Shown piece after piece: positions 39,409 to 51,900 of a DNA stretch of 64,000 nt. Each line of letters opens with the position of its first letter. Position 1 is the first letter of the stretch. Position numbers and translations under genes: made by a program. Below the pieces are notes generated by a model. The model had not been told where the DNA came from, ran no database searches, and was given only the letters and a program-made list of their open reading frames with translations. Origin of the DNA: Fasciolopsis buskii (Eukaryota > Platyhelminthes > Trematoda > Plagiorchiida > Fasciolidae); assembly GCA_008360955.1 (NCBI GenBank), contig LUCM01008723.1, positions 211,296 through 275,295 of the forward strand, given 5' to 3'.

Positions 39409-42400
39409 AAAATCCCAAGTATCACAAGAACCCGAGAAACCAGTTTAGGCCTCCTGAATTTCCCATTCATCATGAGGCGAGTTGACTGGACACTACCGTA
39501 CATTTTCTGGGTACCCCGTTTACAAGTAGGGTTAAACAAACAATTCCCGGAGACTCATACTGAATAATTGTTCTTTTTAAAATACTATAACAGGCTATAA
39601 GCAAAGTCATCGTTTTTTGTTGCAGAACTAACTAAGCTAGCAAGTCAGTATATGGTATTTTGTTGATTCTTCATGTTTAGACATTATTAGCACACTACAA
39701 CAGTTAGACCGAGAGTAACTTTACACAATTAAACAATAGAATACTAATAGCACTGCCAATTTTACCCTCCATTTCGTCAGATCCCCGTTTAAAGCGCCCT
39801 CAGCCGGCAATGATTCTAAATGTCTTAACGCCCAATAGGTTCCTAACGGAAAAACGTGGTTGTGCTGCGTGTACCTAGCTACCTGGTTGGTTTTCTGGTA
39901 AGTTATAAAGAATTGTTTTATGCTAGCCGTATTTTTATGAAAAACATGGCCAAACTGCGTTCACCTTGAAAGAATCTCAAAAGAACGAAAACAAACCCAC
40001 TAGCTTACCATTTCACTGGATATACGGCAGTGTCCCGGTACATAAACTCGGGTATTGTAGTTCAATAAACTCATTCATGAGGGATGTTTAGAAAGATTCT
40101 CCGTAAGTGCTATATCGATTAAGTTCAATTTAAATGACACGAAACGTCAGGAAAAATATGGTCTGTTTATTGTAGGGTAAGTTTGACTCACAGTCAGCCA
40201 CATAGGTTGTAAGATTCACTAAACTTCCAGATCTATCACGCAACTCGGTATATTTAACTATAATGCGTTTGTTGTTATGACTGCATTACTAGTTTAAATA
40301 ACTAAAACAGTTTATCGCTATCGCTTGCTTCTTTTGTTGATATTTGGTCTTCAAATCCATTGTGCATGAGCAGTTTCCGGAGTTCCGGAATGACAGACAT
40401 ACCTAACATGAAGATACAATATGTAGCCATTAGATGGAGGTCACCACCGAAGGAAAAGACAATGCTCTGCGTGTGAAGGTGGAAATAATCGGCAAGCGCA
40501 GACCAAGAAAGGCTTCAGGATTCCAATATGATCCGTCCTCATCCTGAATGACAGCCCTTATCTGACAAATGTTGGTGCACGATGGTTAACCGATCTTCTT
40601 ACCGAAGGCTAAAAACTAGTTTGGGTGACCTGTTAGGTTTTTCCCAGGAAATATGATTTGAACAAAAGTGATAAAGAAGATATCGGCCGCTTTTCTTATC
40701 AAACATGATTACCCTGCCGCCGCACTGTTTGTACGGCAACTTATACTGGCCGGAGACTCGTGTTCTACTGTGGATAATAATAGCCGTATCCACGCATCGA
40801 CCGAAGAGCGGCGCAGCACAGAACATGGTGCACCACAGTAATACACCTGTTAGAAGGCCGCAGGTTTTGTAGACGTCCTGACAACAGAATCCATTCAGGA
40901 AGTTGGCTATTCATCTGCAGTCATAAACTAGCTCTGTCTAACCAAATTCTGGTCTAAATGTTTAGAATATAAAGAATGGAATCTCCCATGATTCTCCGAA
41001 ATCTGTTGTATTGATCTTCACTGAGCTGCTTGAAGGGTTCCTTTCTTCAACACAATCTATTCGCATCTCTAATTGGCTTGAGTGCACAAAACCCTGTGCA
41101 AAAGCTGATACACAAAATCCAATGCGCATTTATGACTTTTAGAACAGTGCACACTTCGAATGCAAAAAGTACTGCGCACCCCATGTTCGACAACACATCT
41201 TACTCACGTGTTTTTAATCTTGGTTTAGAATGAACTATGGAATCTGGCAAACGGACTTCATGCCAGTACGACGGATGATGTAGAAGGATTTAGGTAATCA
41301 ATTCAGCCATCTGAATAAGAACATGCAAAATAGAGTGCGTAAAATCGTCAAGTAGTTTGATTAGAAAAGTCAAACGCAGTCCTCTTGCTTTGAGACCTTC
41401 TGCATTCTTTCGTTAGTTTCTTTACACATCCCGACACTCGCTACCCTATACGTTTTGTCGTAACCTGCACTCGTTTATTTCACGGCTGCATCAAAATTCG
41501 TTAAGAGAAATCTTTATTCTCTCGTCGACCTGTTTTTCGGACTGTTGTTCCGTAGAAACTCCACTAATCGAAAGAACTATTATAATGAGCTCTGCATTCG
41601 CAATATCATATCACTGTTATTTTACTCAAAATCATTTGTGCATTCTTGGTTCTTTTTACAGGCTATTAGAAGATGGAACTTATACAAAGTTCATTGAATG
41701 CAAAACTTCAAACCCCATTCTCGCTGGAATGAATATTTATCAGTTTCAATCCCTTATGGTTCTACGTTTTGATTTCATGCTCTATCATATATTAATATGC
41801 AGCTGCGTGTGGTACAACATTGGTTACGCGATTACTTTTTTGGTTTACTGCTGAGAAACTCGCACAACATACAATTACCCATCTCCAAAATCTGACGGGG
41901 GATGACTATAAAAGTGACCGCAACAAACATTCTAAACAAGCAAATTGAAGATTCAAACAACTTGCAGTCACGGGAGCTTATTATCTTCAAATCTTGTTTG
42001 ATGACGCAACGGAGGAGTGAGTTGATGCGCTCTTTTGTCACTGTCGGCCATGTCAAAGATGGTCTTACAACCTAGTGTGAAGCAAAGGGAACCGTCCTAT
42101 TTCTAGACATCTCCATTGATCAGGCATCAATACGTTATGTGTTTAATGCTAAATATCTGTTTTCGGGCTAAGAGCCATCAAAATGAGAACAAGAGTAGCA
42201 TGATCGACCAGACAAGCCTTTCGGTTCCACAAGAAAGGAGCCTGGGACACAACCGGTTTGCAAATATCTTCATTTTTACAATTTTAAGAAATTAGGGGAT
42301 CCTAAGGCTTGACGAAATAATATTTGGTATCGCCTCCATGGAGTTACTAATTCCTCTACTTTAACTTTAATCTGAGAACAAGACACAGATCCAAAAGAGG

Positions 42401-43945
42401 AACCGAAAACAGTTGCTTTTAGATAGCTGTGCCCACTAGTTAGCGAGCAAATCAAAGAATATTGCCCTGCTATAAGGTTGGTTTTCTCTTCAAATACAAT
42501 ATCTTATTGATTGGCTTTTTTCAGCAAGAAATTCTGCGACCAGCTAAAGGAATTTAGCCATAATTATCTTCAAACTGACACTCGGCACAGCTTCAATTTT
42601 TTTTTCACAATATGTTGACAATCCATTTATTTATCTTTTTACAAATCTGCCCTCCTGCCAGCCTAGTCTAGGTCAATTTGCAGATAAACGAAAACGAGAC
42701 TGAATAAGAGAAAAACCAAGCGACAATACAATTAAGCCCTTGAAATTTCTTCGGAAAAGAGAAAAGCACTAACCGCAAACTGAACGACTATATTAGCAAA
42801 CAAAAATTATTCACTCAAACCCCAAGCTGGTGCGGACATTGGATGTTTGCTGTTTCGGAACCGCTCCCAGGTTTTTATATTCTTATCCGTCAAACTTTAT
42901 CTTGCCATTCTTTAAATAATTTTAAAAGCATGCTAGTTGCGTTCAGACAAAGGACACCTAATTGTCCACGCGAAAAAGAAAACAGAAATTAGGCAATAAA
43001 AGTGTCTAGTATGACGGAATCCGACCTATTCTGGTTCCGGATAGGAAACCAGCTAAAGCAAGTTTCATTTCTTTCCACGCTTTCAAATGATGGGTGAGGA
43101 AAAATGGCGGGTGGAATAAGTTGAACCCAATGGTTGCGGTAAGCACCAAATATGGTCTATTTTTTATGCGATTCTTGACTCGGGCGGGATCGTTTCAGAA
43201 ATGTTAGACAACGCAACATTTGTCCACAGATTGAACTATGTAACAGTTTGCCTTTTTCCAAGGATGAAAAGTAAATGAGGGTGCCCTGTGTAAAAAATCC
43301 ATTTTGTCTTCGGAAAGCACATTTTGTCGCTTCGTCAAAGAAAAAATAACTGAAACAAGGTTGTGCATTTTGCGTATTTCGCATCCGCATGTCACGCGTT
43401 ACATTTTATTTAAAATAACTAGCTGTTTTCCTGTCGGAGTTGAGATTCTGCACATGAACAGAGGCAGTGAAGCTGACATTTCTAGGCGTCTACCGTGCTT
43501 TGACCAGTTTTGGAATCTGTACAATTCGGATTCACCATCGTGTAACTCCTTCATTTTATGAAACAAAGACACGAATTAGACGTACAAATTTTGTCAGTAT
43601 ACAAAATTTCGGGGCCAGTGAAGTGTTTAGAAAATAAGGTCAGAAAAAATGAAAAATTTCAATTCTGGCGGAAAATCATTCACCTTATCAAAGGCTCTTA
43701 ACAAAATAAAGAGCAGCCAGACAAACGCACCGGATACTTTGAGAGGATATCTGAAATTTTTGTTTATTTAAATATTAGAATTAAGTTAATCGAAAAGTGA
43801 AAAACTCTTTCGAACTGTACTGGTGATAATGAGCGGTTTTATTGATTACTCCTCATAGGGACTTCCATTTGATTTAGTTTATTGACTAGGCAGGTGTTTT
43901 TATGTTGGCTAAAGGAATAACTGCCCCTGGCGTCCTACCACCAAC
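39409..43945. other. No recognisable gene
   Basis: A 38-codon ATG frame at 40434-40547 has exon-like base composition (rich in Lys, Arg, Glu, Val) but no motif. Open frames at 41585-41854 and 43304-43561 are unrecognised. No long repeat was found. Confidence 0.35.
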
Positions 43946-44197
43946 ATGCGACTAGTGCCGTCCAGTAGACTGAAATCAGTGAGAAAGACATATGGATTAC
44001 ATACCGAATACAATGAAGTAATGAAGAAATTGTGTATGATAATTTTTTCTGCATCACTGTTCAACTGCATTTATTTGCTGCTTATGTATTATAGATCGGC
44101 AACGGACACACGAAATAGCCTCGCGTCCACTCAGTTCAGCCAAAACAAACGGCATACATATACATGTATATGCATATATATACCTATTGGCAGATGA
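43946..44197 (+). CDS. Weak candidate: first exon of a type II membrane protein
   Basis: An ATG at 43946 opens 83 codons. The product starts with a short basic cytosolic segment, followed at residues 28-49 by a hydrophobic run (LCMIIFSASLFNCIYLLLMY) and then a Ser/Thr-rich stretch. This is the arrangement of a signal-anchor in Golgi glycosyltransferases and similar proteins. A GTATAT that could serve as a 5' splice site lies near 44166, inside an AT-rich CATATA microsatellite-like tract that would otherwise encode an unlikely tail. It lies 450 bases upstream of the receptor's first exon on the same strand. No downstream catalytic exon was found, so it may well be chance. Confidence 0.2.
   Translation: MRLVPSSRLKSVRKTYGLHTEYNEVMKKLCMIIFSASLFNCIYLLLMYYRSATDTRNSLASTQFSQNKRHTYTCICIYIPIGR
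44154..44184. repeat. Short alternating CATATA/TATATG tract
   Basis: About 30 bases alternate purine and pyrimidine (CATACATATACATGTATATG and onward), centred on the palindrome ATACATGTAT. It is a low-complexity, hairpin-capable tract. Confidence 0.7.
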
Positions 44198-44646
44198 GCA
44201 TATATCATGCTGACAAAATCATTACTTATAAATTTGTTTAAATTTCTTAAAGAATATAGCAACGTTAGACGTTAAACAGAGAGGTTTTTTCCTCCTCTTT
44301 GCCCAATCGACTAAACTAATACTGCTAGTGAAATATCCACCATTAGGAACTGTTTTTTTTTCTTGGCCAATTTCGATAAGCACTGTTAATATGAACGGAA
44401 TCACAAAAAGCAAGAAACTGGGTGTTTTATTTATTTAATGCATTAGAGGTGACGTTTTCCATTGGTCGCAGGTCACGTGCATCTGGAACATATTCTGATT
44501 GGCTAAATACGAGAGCTGTTTTATGTGCGACATTTCGGCAATCATTTTAAAATGCTGCATTTCTTGTGAATACGGCTGTTTATATCGAATGACAATTAGT
44601 GGTTTGTATCGTTTTTTTAAAAACTAACCAAAAAACATTGACCACA
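44198..44646. other. Upstream region of the receptor gene
   Basis: No other gene is seen. A TTTATAT sequence at about 44579 lies some 65 bases before the proposed start codon and could be a TATA-like element or part of the 5' leader; nothing decides between these. Confidence 0.3.
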
Positions 44647-44962
44647 ATGGGGGTGGAAATAAACGGAATCAATTCTCCTTGGAAAAGGAATCAGACAATC
44701 ACTTCCAGTGCCCAACTACCTGTTTGGAAACGAGCCGTATACCAAACACAGTCAACTCAATATTTGTCAGCCTGGGGCAGTGTGGTATTTGTTATTGGAA
44801 TGATAATTCTCTCCTGGAGTTTAACCGGTGCTGTGTCCATGGCCATTTTGCGCAATCGTCGAGCCAAACATATCAGCTACTTATACATTGTCTCCATGAA
44901 TGTGGCCACAATAATACACGCATCCTTAAATTTCCCCTCCAGTGTGATATTCGATATTTTTA
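44647..44962 (+). CDS. Divergent rhodopsin-like GPCR, exon 1 (N-terminus, TM1, TM2)
   Basis: Residues 1-105 of a proposed seven-helix receptor of the plasma membrane. The ATG at 44647 is chosen because it has A at -3 and G at +4 and is the first ATG in the frame; 48 bases of the frame lie open upstream. The 43-residue N-terminus has one N-glycosylation site (Asn15-Gln-Thr) and no signal peptide, as is usual for rhodopsin-family receptors. TM1 runs about 44-68 and is followed by a basic first loop (RNRRAKH, 69-75). TM2 runs about 77-102 and ends in FPSSVIFDIF, matching the family's kinked Pro region. The TM1 Asn is replaced by Thr60 and the TM2 Asp by Thr88. The exon ends in phase 1 at a consensus donor (GTAAGT, 44963). 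The ligand is unknown. Confidence 0.6.
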
Positions 44963-45230
44963 GTAAGTCTAATTGTTTATCAGCACTTGATAACTTTTGG
45001 CGAGGTTCTGTCAATTGATTAAGATACATATTAGTACACTAGCAACGACGGCTGTCTATGATAAACGCAACTGTATTGACAACACTGGAATAAACTAGAA
45101 TTAAGAAGTCAACGGACTGTTCCGTAATACTCCACTTTATAATTAAGCAATGAGAATGAGAAAATATGGTATGGCCAATTGTAGATTTTTCCTGGGCTTC
45201 GTCCTTTACAGGTAAACATTTGTAAACCAG
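44963..45230 (+). other. Intron 1 of the GPCR gene
   Basis: A 268-base GT-AG intron with a consensus GTAAGT donor. Two acceptors compete: CAG at 45211 and CAG at 45230. Only the second keeps the frame after a phase-1 donor; the first meets a stop after three codons. Confidence 0.45.
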
Positions 45231-45342
45231 CTGGATTGACGCCGGGGCATATCATTTTGTTTCGTTGGTTACACTGGTTCCATTTGGTTCTTGTTGTTTT
45301 GACGACGTGGATCGAAACAATTTATCGATATTTTGGTCCACG
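45231..45342 (+). CDS. Divergent GPCR, exon 2 (first outer loop, TM3)
   Basis: Residues 106-143. A short outer loop (TGLTPGH) leads into a hydrophobic helix LFRWLHWFHLVLVVLTTWIE, then IYRYFGPR. This has the form of TM3 ending in E/D-R-Y, with the acidic residue replaced so that the motif reads Tyr-Arg-Tyr. The Cys normally found at the outer end of TM3 (disulfide to the second outer loop) is absent. Thr88 in TM2 to Arg138 here is 50 residues; the equivalent spacing in bovine rhodopsin (Asp83-Arg135) is 52, good support for joining the two exons. The donor chosen is GTGTAA at 45343 (phase 2). Reading through would meet a stop at about 45363. Confidence 0.45.
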
Positions 45343-46864
45343 GTGTAAACCGATTCCAAATTCTTAACCCATTTGGCTAACATCCCAGCCTATGCCTGTC
45401 GGTAATTTGTTCAGGAGTGGAAAATTTCATACTAAGCCACATACAGCATTCTAGAAATTTCACATTTCCCGTCAATTTTGTAGGGTGAACAAGATAACAT
45501 GTTATTTATCAAACAGATTCAGTGGTAATAAATATATTATAGGTGGAAAATCTATTAAACAAAAGTGGGAAACTGACACTGGTTCAAATAATACTAATGC
45601 ACTTTACCAGGAATACTTCCAATTAAATTGATATTAAGATCTACCATATTACTCCTGCCCTTGTTGTAGGAGAGAAGTTTTGGTATGAAAAGCTTTCAGG
45701 TGTTGTTCATTTTGAAGCATATATTGGCAAAACAACAAAACCGTATGCGTTAGGATTCTGTCCACAAATGCATACTTGCATGGATCACATTTTGATAATC
45801 GATTTATTTGGACAACTGTTAGGAGAGTACCATGGCCAAAAAAGTAACATTTTTTCCGGGGTATTTTCCATTGAAAATTTTTAAGCTGCCAACATAGCTG
45901 GCGTGTTTGCATTGTCTTGTGGTATGGGCTAAAATTAGTTTACGGAGACATTGAAATCAAACACACTAATGGAAAATTTGATAATTTTCAAGAAATCATT
46001 TGAGTGATTTATTGAAAACTATTCGAAATAATTGATTATCGTGCGATTAATGCCCCGACATCACGCTGGAGAGAGAGAAGAATACAAATCCTGGTGGCTT
46101 TTGGGAGTAATATATCGTCTGGTACTGGTTTGAGAAACCGCTGCAGGCTGCGCGATAAGGATGATAGCTAATAAGACTCAATCACAACAACCCATCCGAG
46201 GTTTTTGTTTCATTTCCTTCGAGGTGAATGCTCAGTGTCAATGATTCATGAAACAGCTATGCAGCACTTCCATGATCTTTAAGAATTGATGCAGATGTTG
46301 AAATCGCTCGATTGATAATTGTGTACACCGTGCAATATCTTTCTACCAAGATGTGGGAGTACGTTTCTCCTAGTTAGACCCGGATCTATGGAAACAGCTT
46401 AAGAAGCCATTGCGAAATCTTAATCCTTTTGGATAACCGTATTAGTCGTGACATTTCACTAAACGCACTACCTACAAATGAAAATTCTGCGTTATCTCCT
46501 GGATTATGTTCCCTTCCTACTGACGTTAGCCAGGCAAAATAGGTTTCTTTCACATCTACCGCTACTCACAAACTCAATGGGAGAGAATAATTCGGCTGAA
46601 AACAGAATACTTCATATCAACTCAGATTATCGAAACACTAAAATGATTGATGCTAATATTTACTGTCTCAAACATTGTTAATCTTGGTGCGCAAGAATAA
46701 AAAAGCACCAAGTAACCAATAAGTCCCAAAATATTCTATTTCCACATTTTGGACGGACAAAATAAGCAATAAATAATAACTCTCTCAGGTATCATTGATT
46801 TAACCGCGATATTCCCGTGCGTTGCTTAAAAAACGGAAGAATGTGCTTAGTATATTGATATCAG
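45343..46864 (+). other. Intron 2 of the GPCR gene; a TM4 exon is missing here
   Basis: From Arg138 to the TM5 proline there are only 29 residues, whereas rhodopsin has about 80, so some 50 residues (TM4 and most of the second outer loop) are unaccounted for. An exon of about 150 bases, entering and leaving in phase 2, should lie in this stretch, but I could not find one with good splice sites. Two open stretches were considered: an unlisted frame at about 45627-45884 (86 codons, no helix) and 46478-46681 (67 codons, ATG, with a partly hydrophobic start and Asn-Asn-Ser). Neither fits the required phase. Confidence 0.35.
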
Positions 46865-46950
46865 CTTCGATTCTAATGTGCAAATTTTTATCCATCAACC
46901 TTGTGCCGTTCTATTTGATTCCTGTTTGGTTGGGCCACTTTTGTTTACCC
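46804..46950 (+). other. Alternative-frame helix overlapping exon 3
   Basis: In the frame shifted relative to exon 3, 49 codons are open and encode a basic stretch KKRKN followed by a long hydrophobic run (VLSILISASILMCKF, then LVPFYLIPVWLG) before a stop at 46951. It resembles an inner-loop/TM4 or TM6 start. It cannot be joined to the rest without a frame change, so either a frameshift has broken the gene here or the resemblance is chance. Confidence 0.3.
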
Positions 46951-47024
46951 TAATTTATTCAGACATCTATGCAGTCATATTTAAAAAGGAAGTTATTCGG
47001 TTGGAATATGTCAATTCAAGACAA
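46865..47024 (+). CDS. Divergent GPCR, exon 3 (end of outer loop 2, TM5)
   Basis: Residues 143-196. The exon starts after GATATCAG in phase 2, matching the end of exon 2. HQPCAVLFDSC supplies Cys156 and Cys163 before the helix, as in a second outer loop. VGPLLFTLIYSDIYAVIF then has Pro167 at the TM5 proline position and Tyr174/Tyr178 near the conserved TM5 Tyr. KKEVIRLEYVNSRQ follows as a basic start of the third inner loop. The donor is GTAAGA at 47025, phase 0. An alternative reading takes SDIYAVIFKKEVIRL as TM7 plus helix 8, but exon 5 fits TM7 better. Confidence 0.35.
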
Positions 47025-48730
47025 GTAAGATAAATTTATCGCGGGTCATACGGTGTCCAGTAAGCAACTTCCACGAATTCAGACATGTGCATTCAAAACA
47101 GCAAATATCAACAAACCAAATATCTGCGATGACAAGGTTTCGGACGCAAATAACCAATTAACCCCCGAGACTCCCAGTATTTCATTTACTGTTGCCATAG
47201 TGATGGGTTGTTAGACTTGGTTCCTTAAAATGCCTCTCATATCAGTCGGTATAATGCAAGTATATATTTAAGATCACTCTGTCTCCCGGTTTGGTTGAGA
47301 CAGAACACCGCGATATTTGCTGCTCGAACATTTTTGGACACTCATGATCATGTTTTTTGATGATTCACCACTTTGAATAAGATAACATTGATTTTCAATT
47401 CTCTAAAAGATCTTACGTGGTCAGTTTGGGAGGGAAGTTTTCCAAATTAATTTTTGTGTGCGTTTTTTGCCAACTTTTCCTCTGGCATTTCGTTGAATAC
47501 GTTTGACTTCCGTGTGATTAATCCCCGATGTATTGATTGCATTGAATAGGAAACGATAACCGGCAATACAGAAATTGTTATTCACCGTTGCTGACATTTC
47601 AGATAAAAGATAGCTTCTTCATTATCTCAGACCACCTTTCTGTCTTTCCTCCTTCTTCGATACACGACGGAGCGAATGATTGAACTGTCCACAGAGTAAA
47701 TTAGAGTTGTTACCTTCTCAGCTTTGCTCAAAACGTTAGCTGGGGCAATGGCTGTTCGAAATGAGCTGCTAGGCCCAACTGAAGTCACTGTTTCTTCCGT
47801 GATGAGTTTGTGATTTGTAGTATTCAGGGGAAGTTGTCACAAGGATAAATTTCTAGTGGAGTTTACTAACCCATTAACAGTAACATTTAGTTGGCTGCCA
47901 CGCTTTCTGCTCCTGGAAAGTGGCACATTCGTTGCATAATATCTGCAACAAGAACCAGAATTTATGGAGCCTAATTCATTAGCACGAAGGAGCCTATCTA
48001 CACGTCAACTGTATTCCAAGAAAAAATCGTCAAAATCGCTATCATTTTTCTTGCACCAATCAGTATTTGAAGGACAATTTAAGGATCAGTTTGCAAAAAT
48101 CAAGTTAGCATGCTAAGAATACAAACTGCTTGTGGATTGACAGTGACTGAGCCATGTATTGATCATCAAACAGTATCACATTACGGCAAAGTAAACGATT
48201 TCAGTACATTGATGGTTAAAATACCTCTGACTATTTGTTTGCTAACTGACGGTTATTAAGGTATAGCAATACTACTCATTTATTGGGATATTCCATCCAC
48301 AGCTTTGGAAAGCAACTGTTGCACACTGCCGTCCAAATGCCTTGGTCGGTTTCTCAAGTTGACCGTTCAACTAACTAGCAAATAGTGCTCTGTCTACAGG
48401 AACTCCAAAGTCACAATTACTTCTCAAAACTACCACATTGTCGACAAACAAAACTACCCTAATAAAATCGCGGAACAGATACAAGTAAAATGATGTTTTC
48501 GATAATTCCGGCTTTTTTTAACTGTAGCTGCTTCCAGAGATATTCGCCCAGTAAAATTTTGCAAGCTAAATTGAATGTTGTGGATAAACATAGGCAGCAG
48601 TTAGAAATTATTAAGAACTGCTCAATTCTTCTTGGCTGACTAACATTCCGTTTCACTTTGCATGCACAAATCTCCAGGCATCCGGTCAAACTTTCACTCA
48701 AGCAGCACCAGATTCAAGTTTCACTCTCAG
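47025..48730 (+). other. Intron 3 of the GPCR gene
   Basis: A 1706-base GT-AG intron (GTAAGA donor, pyrimidine-rich TTCACTCTCAG acceptor). No gene or repeat was recognised inside it on either strand. Confidence 0.35.
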
Positions 48731-48997
48731 CAAATTTCATCAGTAGAGCATATCCACAATCACACCCAAAGTTTGAACACCAGTCTCCCTACGGGAAGGC
48801 CTGTGTTACCAATACCTCACTCATTTCCGCTAGGACTGATCAGAAGTTCCGAGGTAAGTTCAGCCCTGGTTAAAAATGCAGAAGACAGTACTAGTTTGCC
48901 TTATGCAAACCCTGTGACAAACGCAGTACCAAAAAATTGTTTAAATCTTCAGAAAACAAAAGGCAGTTGCCGAATAGATCAGTTTCGTCGCAATCAG
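48731..48997 (+). CDS. Divergent GPCR, exon 4 (third intracellular loop)
   Basis: Residues 197-285. The frame is open from 48662 to 49009. The start is set at 48731 because TTCACTCTCAG is the best acceptor and is in phase 0, as exon 3 requires. The 89 residues are hydrophilic, with many Ser, Thr, Pro, Asn and His (for example NTSLPTGRPVLPIPHSFPLG), and end in a basic patch RIDQFRRNQ. This is the composition of a long third intracellular loop, a site for kinase and G-protein contact, with the basic patch just before TM6. The donor GTTAGC at 48998 follows CAG; if it is not used the frame ends at 49009, and the exon would instead be a C-terminal tail. Confidence 0.35.
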
Positions 48998-51900
48998 GTT
49001 AGCTCATAATCAATGACAGACCATCTCTTACTTTACATTTTCTGCTGAATAATCACAAATAATAAAGCAGGTTACGGTTGGAAATGGCTTCATTTAGAGC
49101 AGATCCGTCTATAAATGAATACATTTGGCTGACATTGATAGGGCCTGTGCTCGTTGACAGAAATATTTTTATTGCATGATTCAGTCATGACTGCGTTCGA
49201 GGGGCACGGCCCATAACCATTAGAATCCTCTGCGTCGAAGTGGGGACGGACCCCGAAACTTGAAGTGATACAGAACACCTTAAGTTCTCGTTGGGGCGGG
49301 TGTTGTAGCCAGTCGTGGACCGCGTTTTGTTGTTTACCAAAGAAGTAACCAGCAGATCTGGGAGTCAATCCTCTAAGATTTTAACGCAGAAGCTTAATCC
49401 ATTTACCCACCGCCGATCATGTGGGTTATTAAGACCTCGGTCTCAGAATTTATATTCTTAACGGGTAGATAAAACCGTAAAATTTATAGATGCATAATTT
49501 GCCCTTTAATACATTACAATATATATTATACAACGTATATTATGCGTGCATATCACCAGTACAATTTACTAAGGTGTTCTCAAACTTCATGTTGCGATGA
49601 AAAATCAAAAATTGATTCAGGACATTTTTGTAAGAATAGGCGGAGTTTCATGATCGAAAATAATATGAAAAGAAATAGAATCAAGGTTTATTCTGGAATA
49701 TACACCATAAATCCTCGGTTGATGAGTTAGAATGTCTACTGAGGAAGGAAAGCTACAGGATCTCCAGTAAAAGTACCAAGAAAAGCCCATACCTTGGTAA
49801 AGTTCAACAGTAACGGGTAAGGAGTAAAACAGTCATTTGCTCTTTCACAGCGCAGCCATGGATTGCAGCTTTTGCCAACAATGGTGAAGATCCGAAAGCA
49901 ACGTAAGCCCCGTTATCACGCTGATCTTGAAAACATGTCATCATTGGGAGAGGGCATTTGAAATAAATTTCTAATTTACATGATCCGAATGTGAAAGGTT
50001 TCGGGGCTTCCAAACTATGCATGGACAGACTTCAAACATGTGCACATGTGTTGTACCATCTAAATTGCAAAGACACCCTTGGGGTGTGTTTGGACATTTC
50101 GTTTGTGGATCAGTGGTTACCCTTAAAAATACTTAGGCATCCGCTGCAATAATGTTTTCTTGACTTGACTGTCAAAACAAAATCTCTATCTGCAAGAATT
50201 TACCAGTGAAGTTATGTGCTAGGTTAATTTGGGCAAAATACAAAAACAATTCGTCCAAATGCAAATCTTCGGGAGGTTTAACACAGACCTTCAGGTGAAA
50301 TGCCCGAGCGCTCTTTGATTTGACCCCAAAAGGTAATTGGTACGACGGACATGATATAAATTCATCATCTGTATTCAAGCGTGAGTTCAAGTCCGCGCAA
50401 TTTCGAAAACCCGTTCAGATAAACCTACAGTTTATCAATTCCTGCAAGCCACAATGTGTACATTGTTTTATGAAGGTATTTGGGTTCACGTTTCCCGGGA
50501 GAATTTGCGCCATTAAAGATTGTGCATATTATCAACTTGAAATATTAGCCAATTAAAAACAAATAAGCACAGCAGTGTTTTTTTACAATAACTTAAATAA
50601 AACCTGCGTTTTAAAAAATGCTGGCTCTGTTCTTGCGTGACAAGGGCATTCTGATTTTTTTCCTCTGTTCCAAGTCAGGCATCCATTTGTTCGCCAAGCA
50701 GTATAAAGGTTCACTCCGTATCTATATTTAAACTGGAAGATATCTACTTAAGAAATGACCTGATACAAGCATATGAGCTGCTTTTTAATTTGCGTGAAAC
50801 AACGGTAATTATTAGCATATTTATGTGGTTGTTTCGTTTGTCAGTTGCGAAACAAATACACGACAATGCCTTTCAAATGTCCTGTATCCTAAGTTAATCT
50901 CGAACCATGATCGAGTTTGAAGCATGAAATAATTACACATCGATGTTTGTTAAAACCATGATTCAATAACGCGCCTCATTTTACAGACTGTATGGCCACA
51001 CAGGAGCCTTGGTACGTCAGACGGAACGATCAGGGGATGATGGTCAAACTTGTCTGTGCTCGTAAATTGTGAAATTGGAATGTTGAACTAAATTAGATAT
51101 CGTACTAAGCAAGAAAAATAACGATCCCAATGGAAACAAACGAGATTATGAATCTGTCAAATGACTACAAAAACAACCTAGATCAGTCAGAACTGCTGTG
51201 CATTCCTTAGGAAATTTAATAGCTACCAGTATCTGGAACATGAACCGACAAAACCAAACTAAATGACTTCGTTCTCAAGGAATCGGTGTATTAAACTTTT
51301 GGAAAATTTTTTCACGAGATGTCTTTTTCACTTCCCACAATGTTCTCTGATACGGCGATATAATTTGTCCGGAAGACCTCTGTGTAACTAATCATTGCTA
51401 GCTTACGGCACTTTATTTTTGTCTTTGTAGGATTTGTTATTCGTTTTGCCTAATTTGACGTTTATTTTGAAAAGTGGAATTATGATTATCTAGTATTCGC
51501 TTTAAAGCGGCCACCCATTAAATAGATGTTCGATATCACTGTGGATACTGTAAACAATTACACATTTCTGCTATTCATCGGTCAAAGATCTCCTTTCGGT
51601 CCAGATGCATAATCGCGAAACACCTTAGCGCAGTGCTCCGAATTTATCTAGGATTTTCGATGTTTCAACCAATGTGTCAAAATCTCATTCTTAAACCAGT
51701 GTTCTATAAGGAAAGAAAGTTACACCTGATATCCCATACAGGACAAGCTGTCCGACACCGTGGTTGTCAACCTCACTATACTCGCAACCACAGGACTCTG
51801 CGCACTCAATGATTAGTATCAGCTGGCAAAATATTGAGTGAACTTACATAATGTTGCTTTTTCCATTTCAAAGGTTTGTCCTTCCTGTTTGTTAGAGGAG

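Noticed and set aside
44599..44646. Upstream extension of the receptor frame to 44599
   Set aside because: The frame there begins with GTG, not ATG, and has no Kozak context. The ATG at 44647 has both favoured Kozak positions.
45627..45884. 86-codon stop-free stretch inside intron 2 as the missing TM4 exon
   Set aside because: It contains no membrane helix, and the splice sites available do not give phase 2 at both ends.
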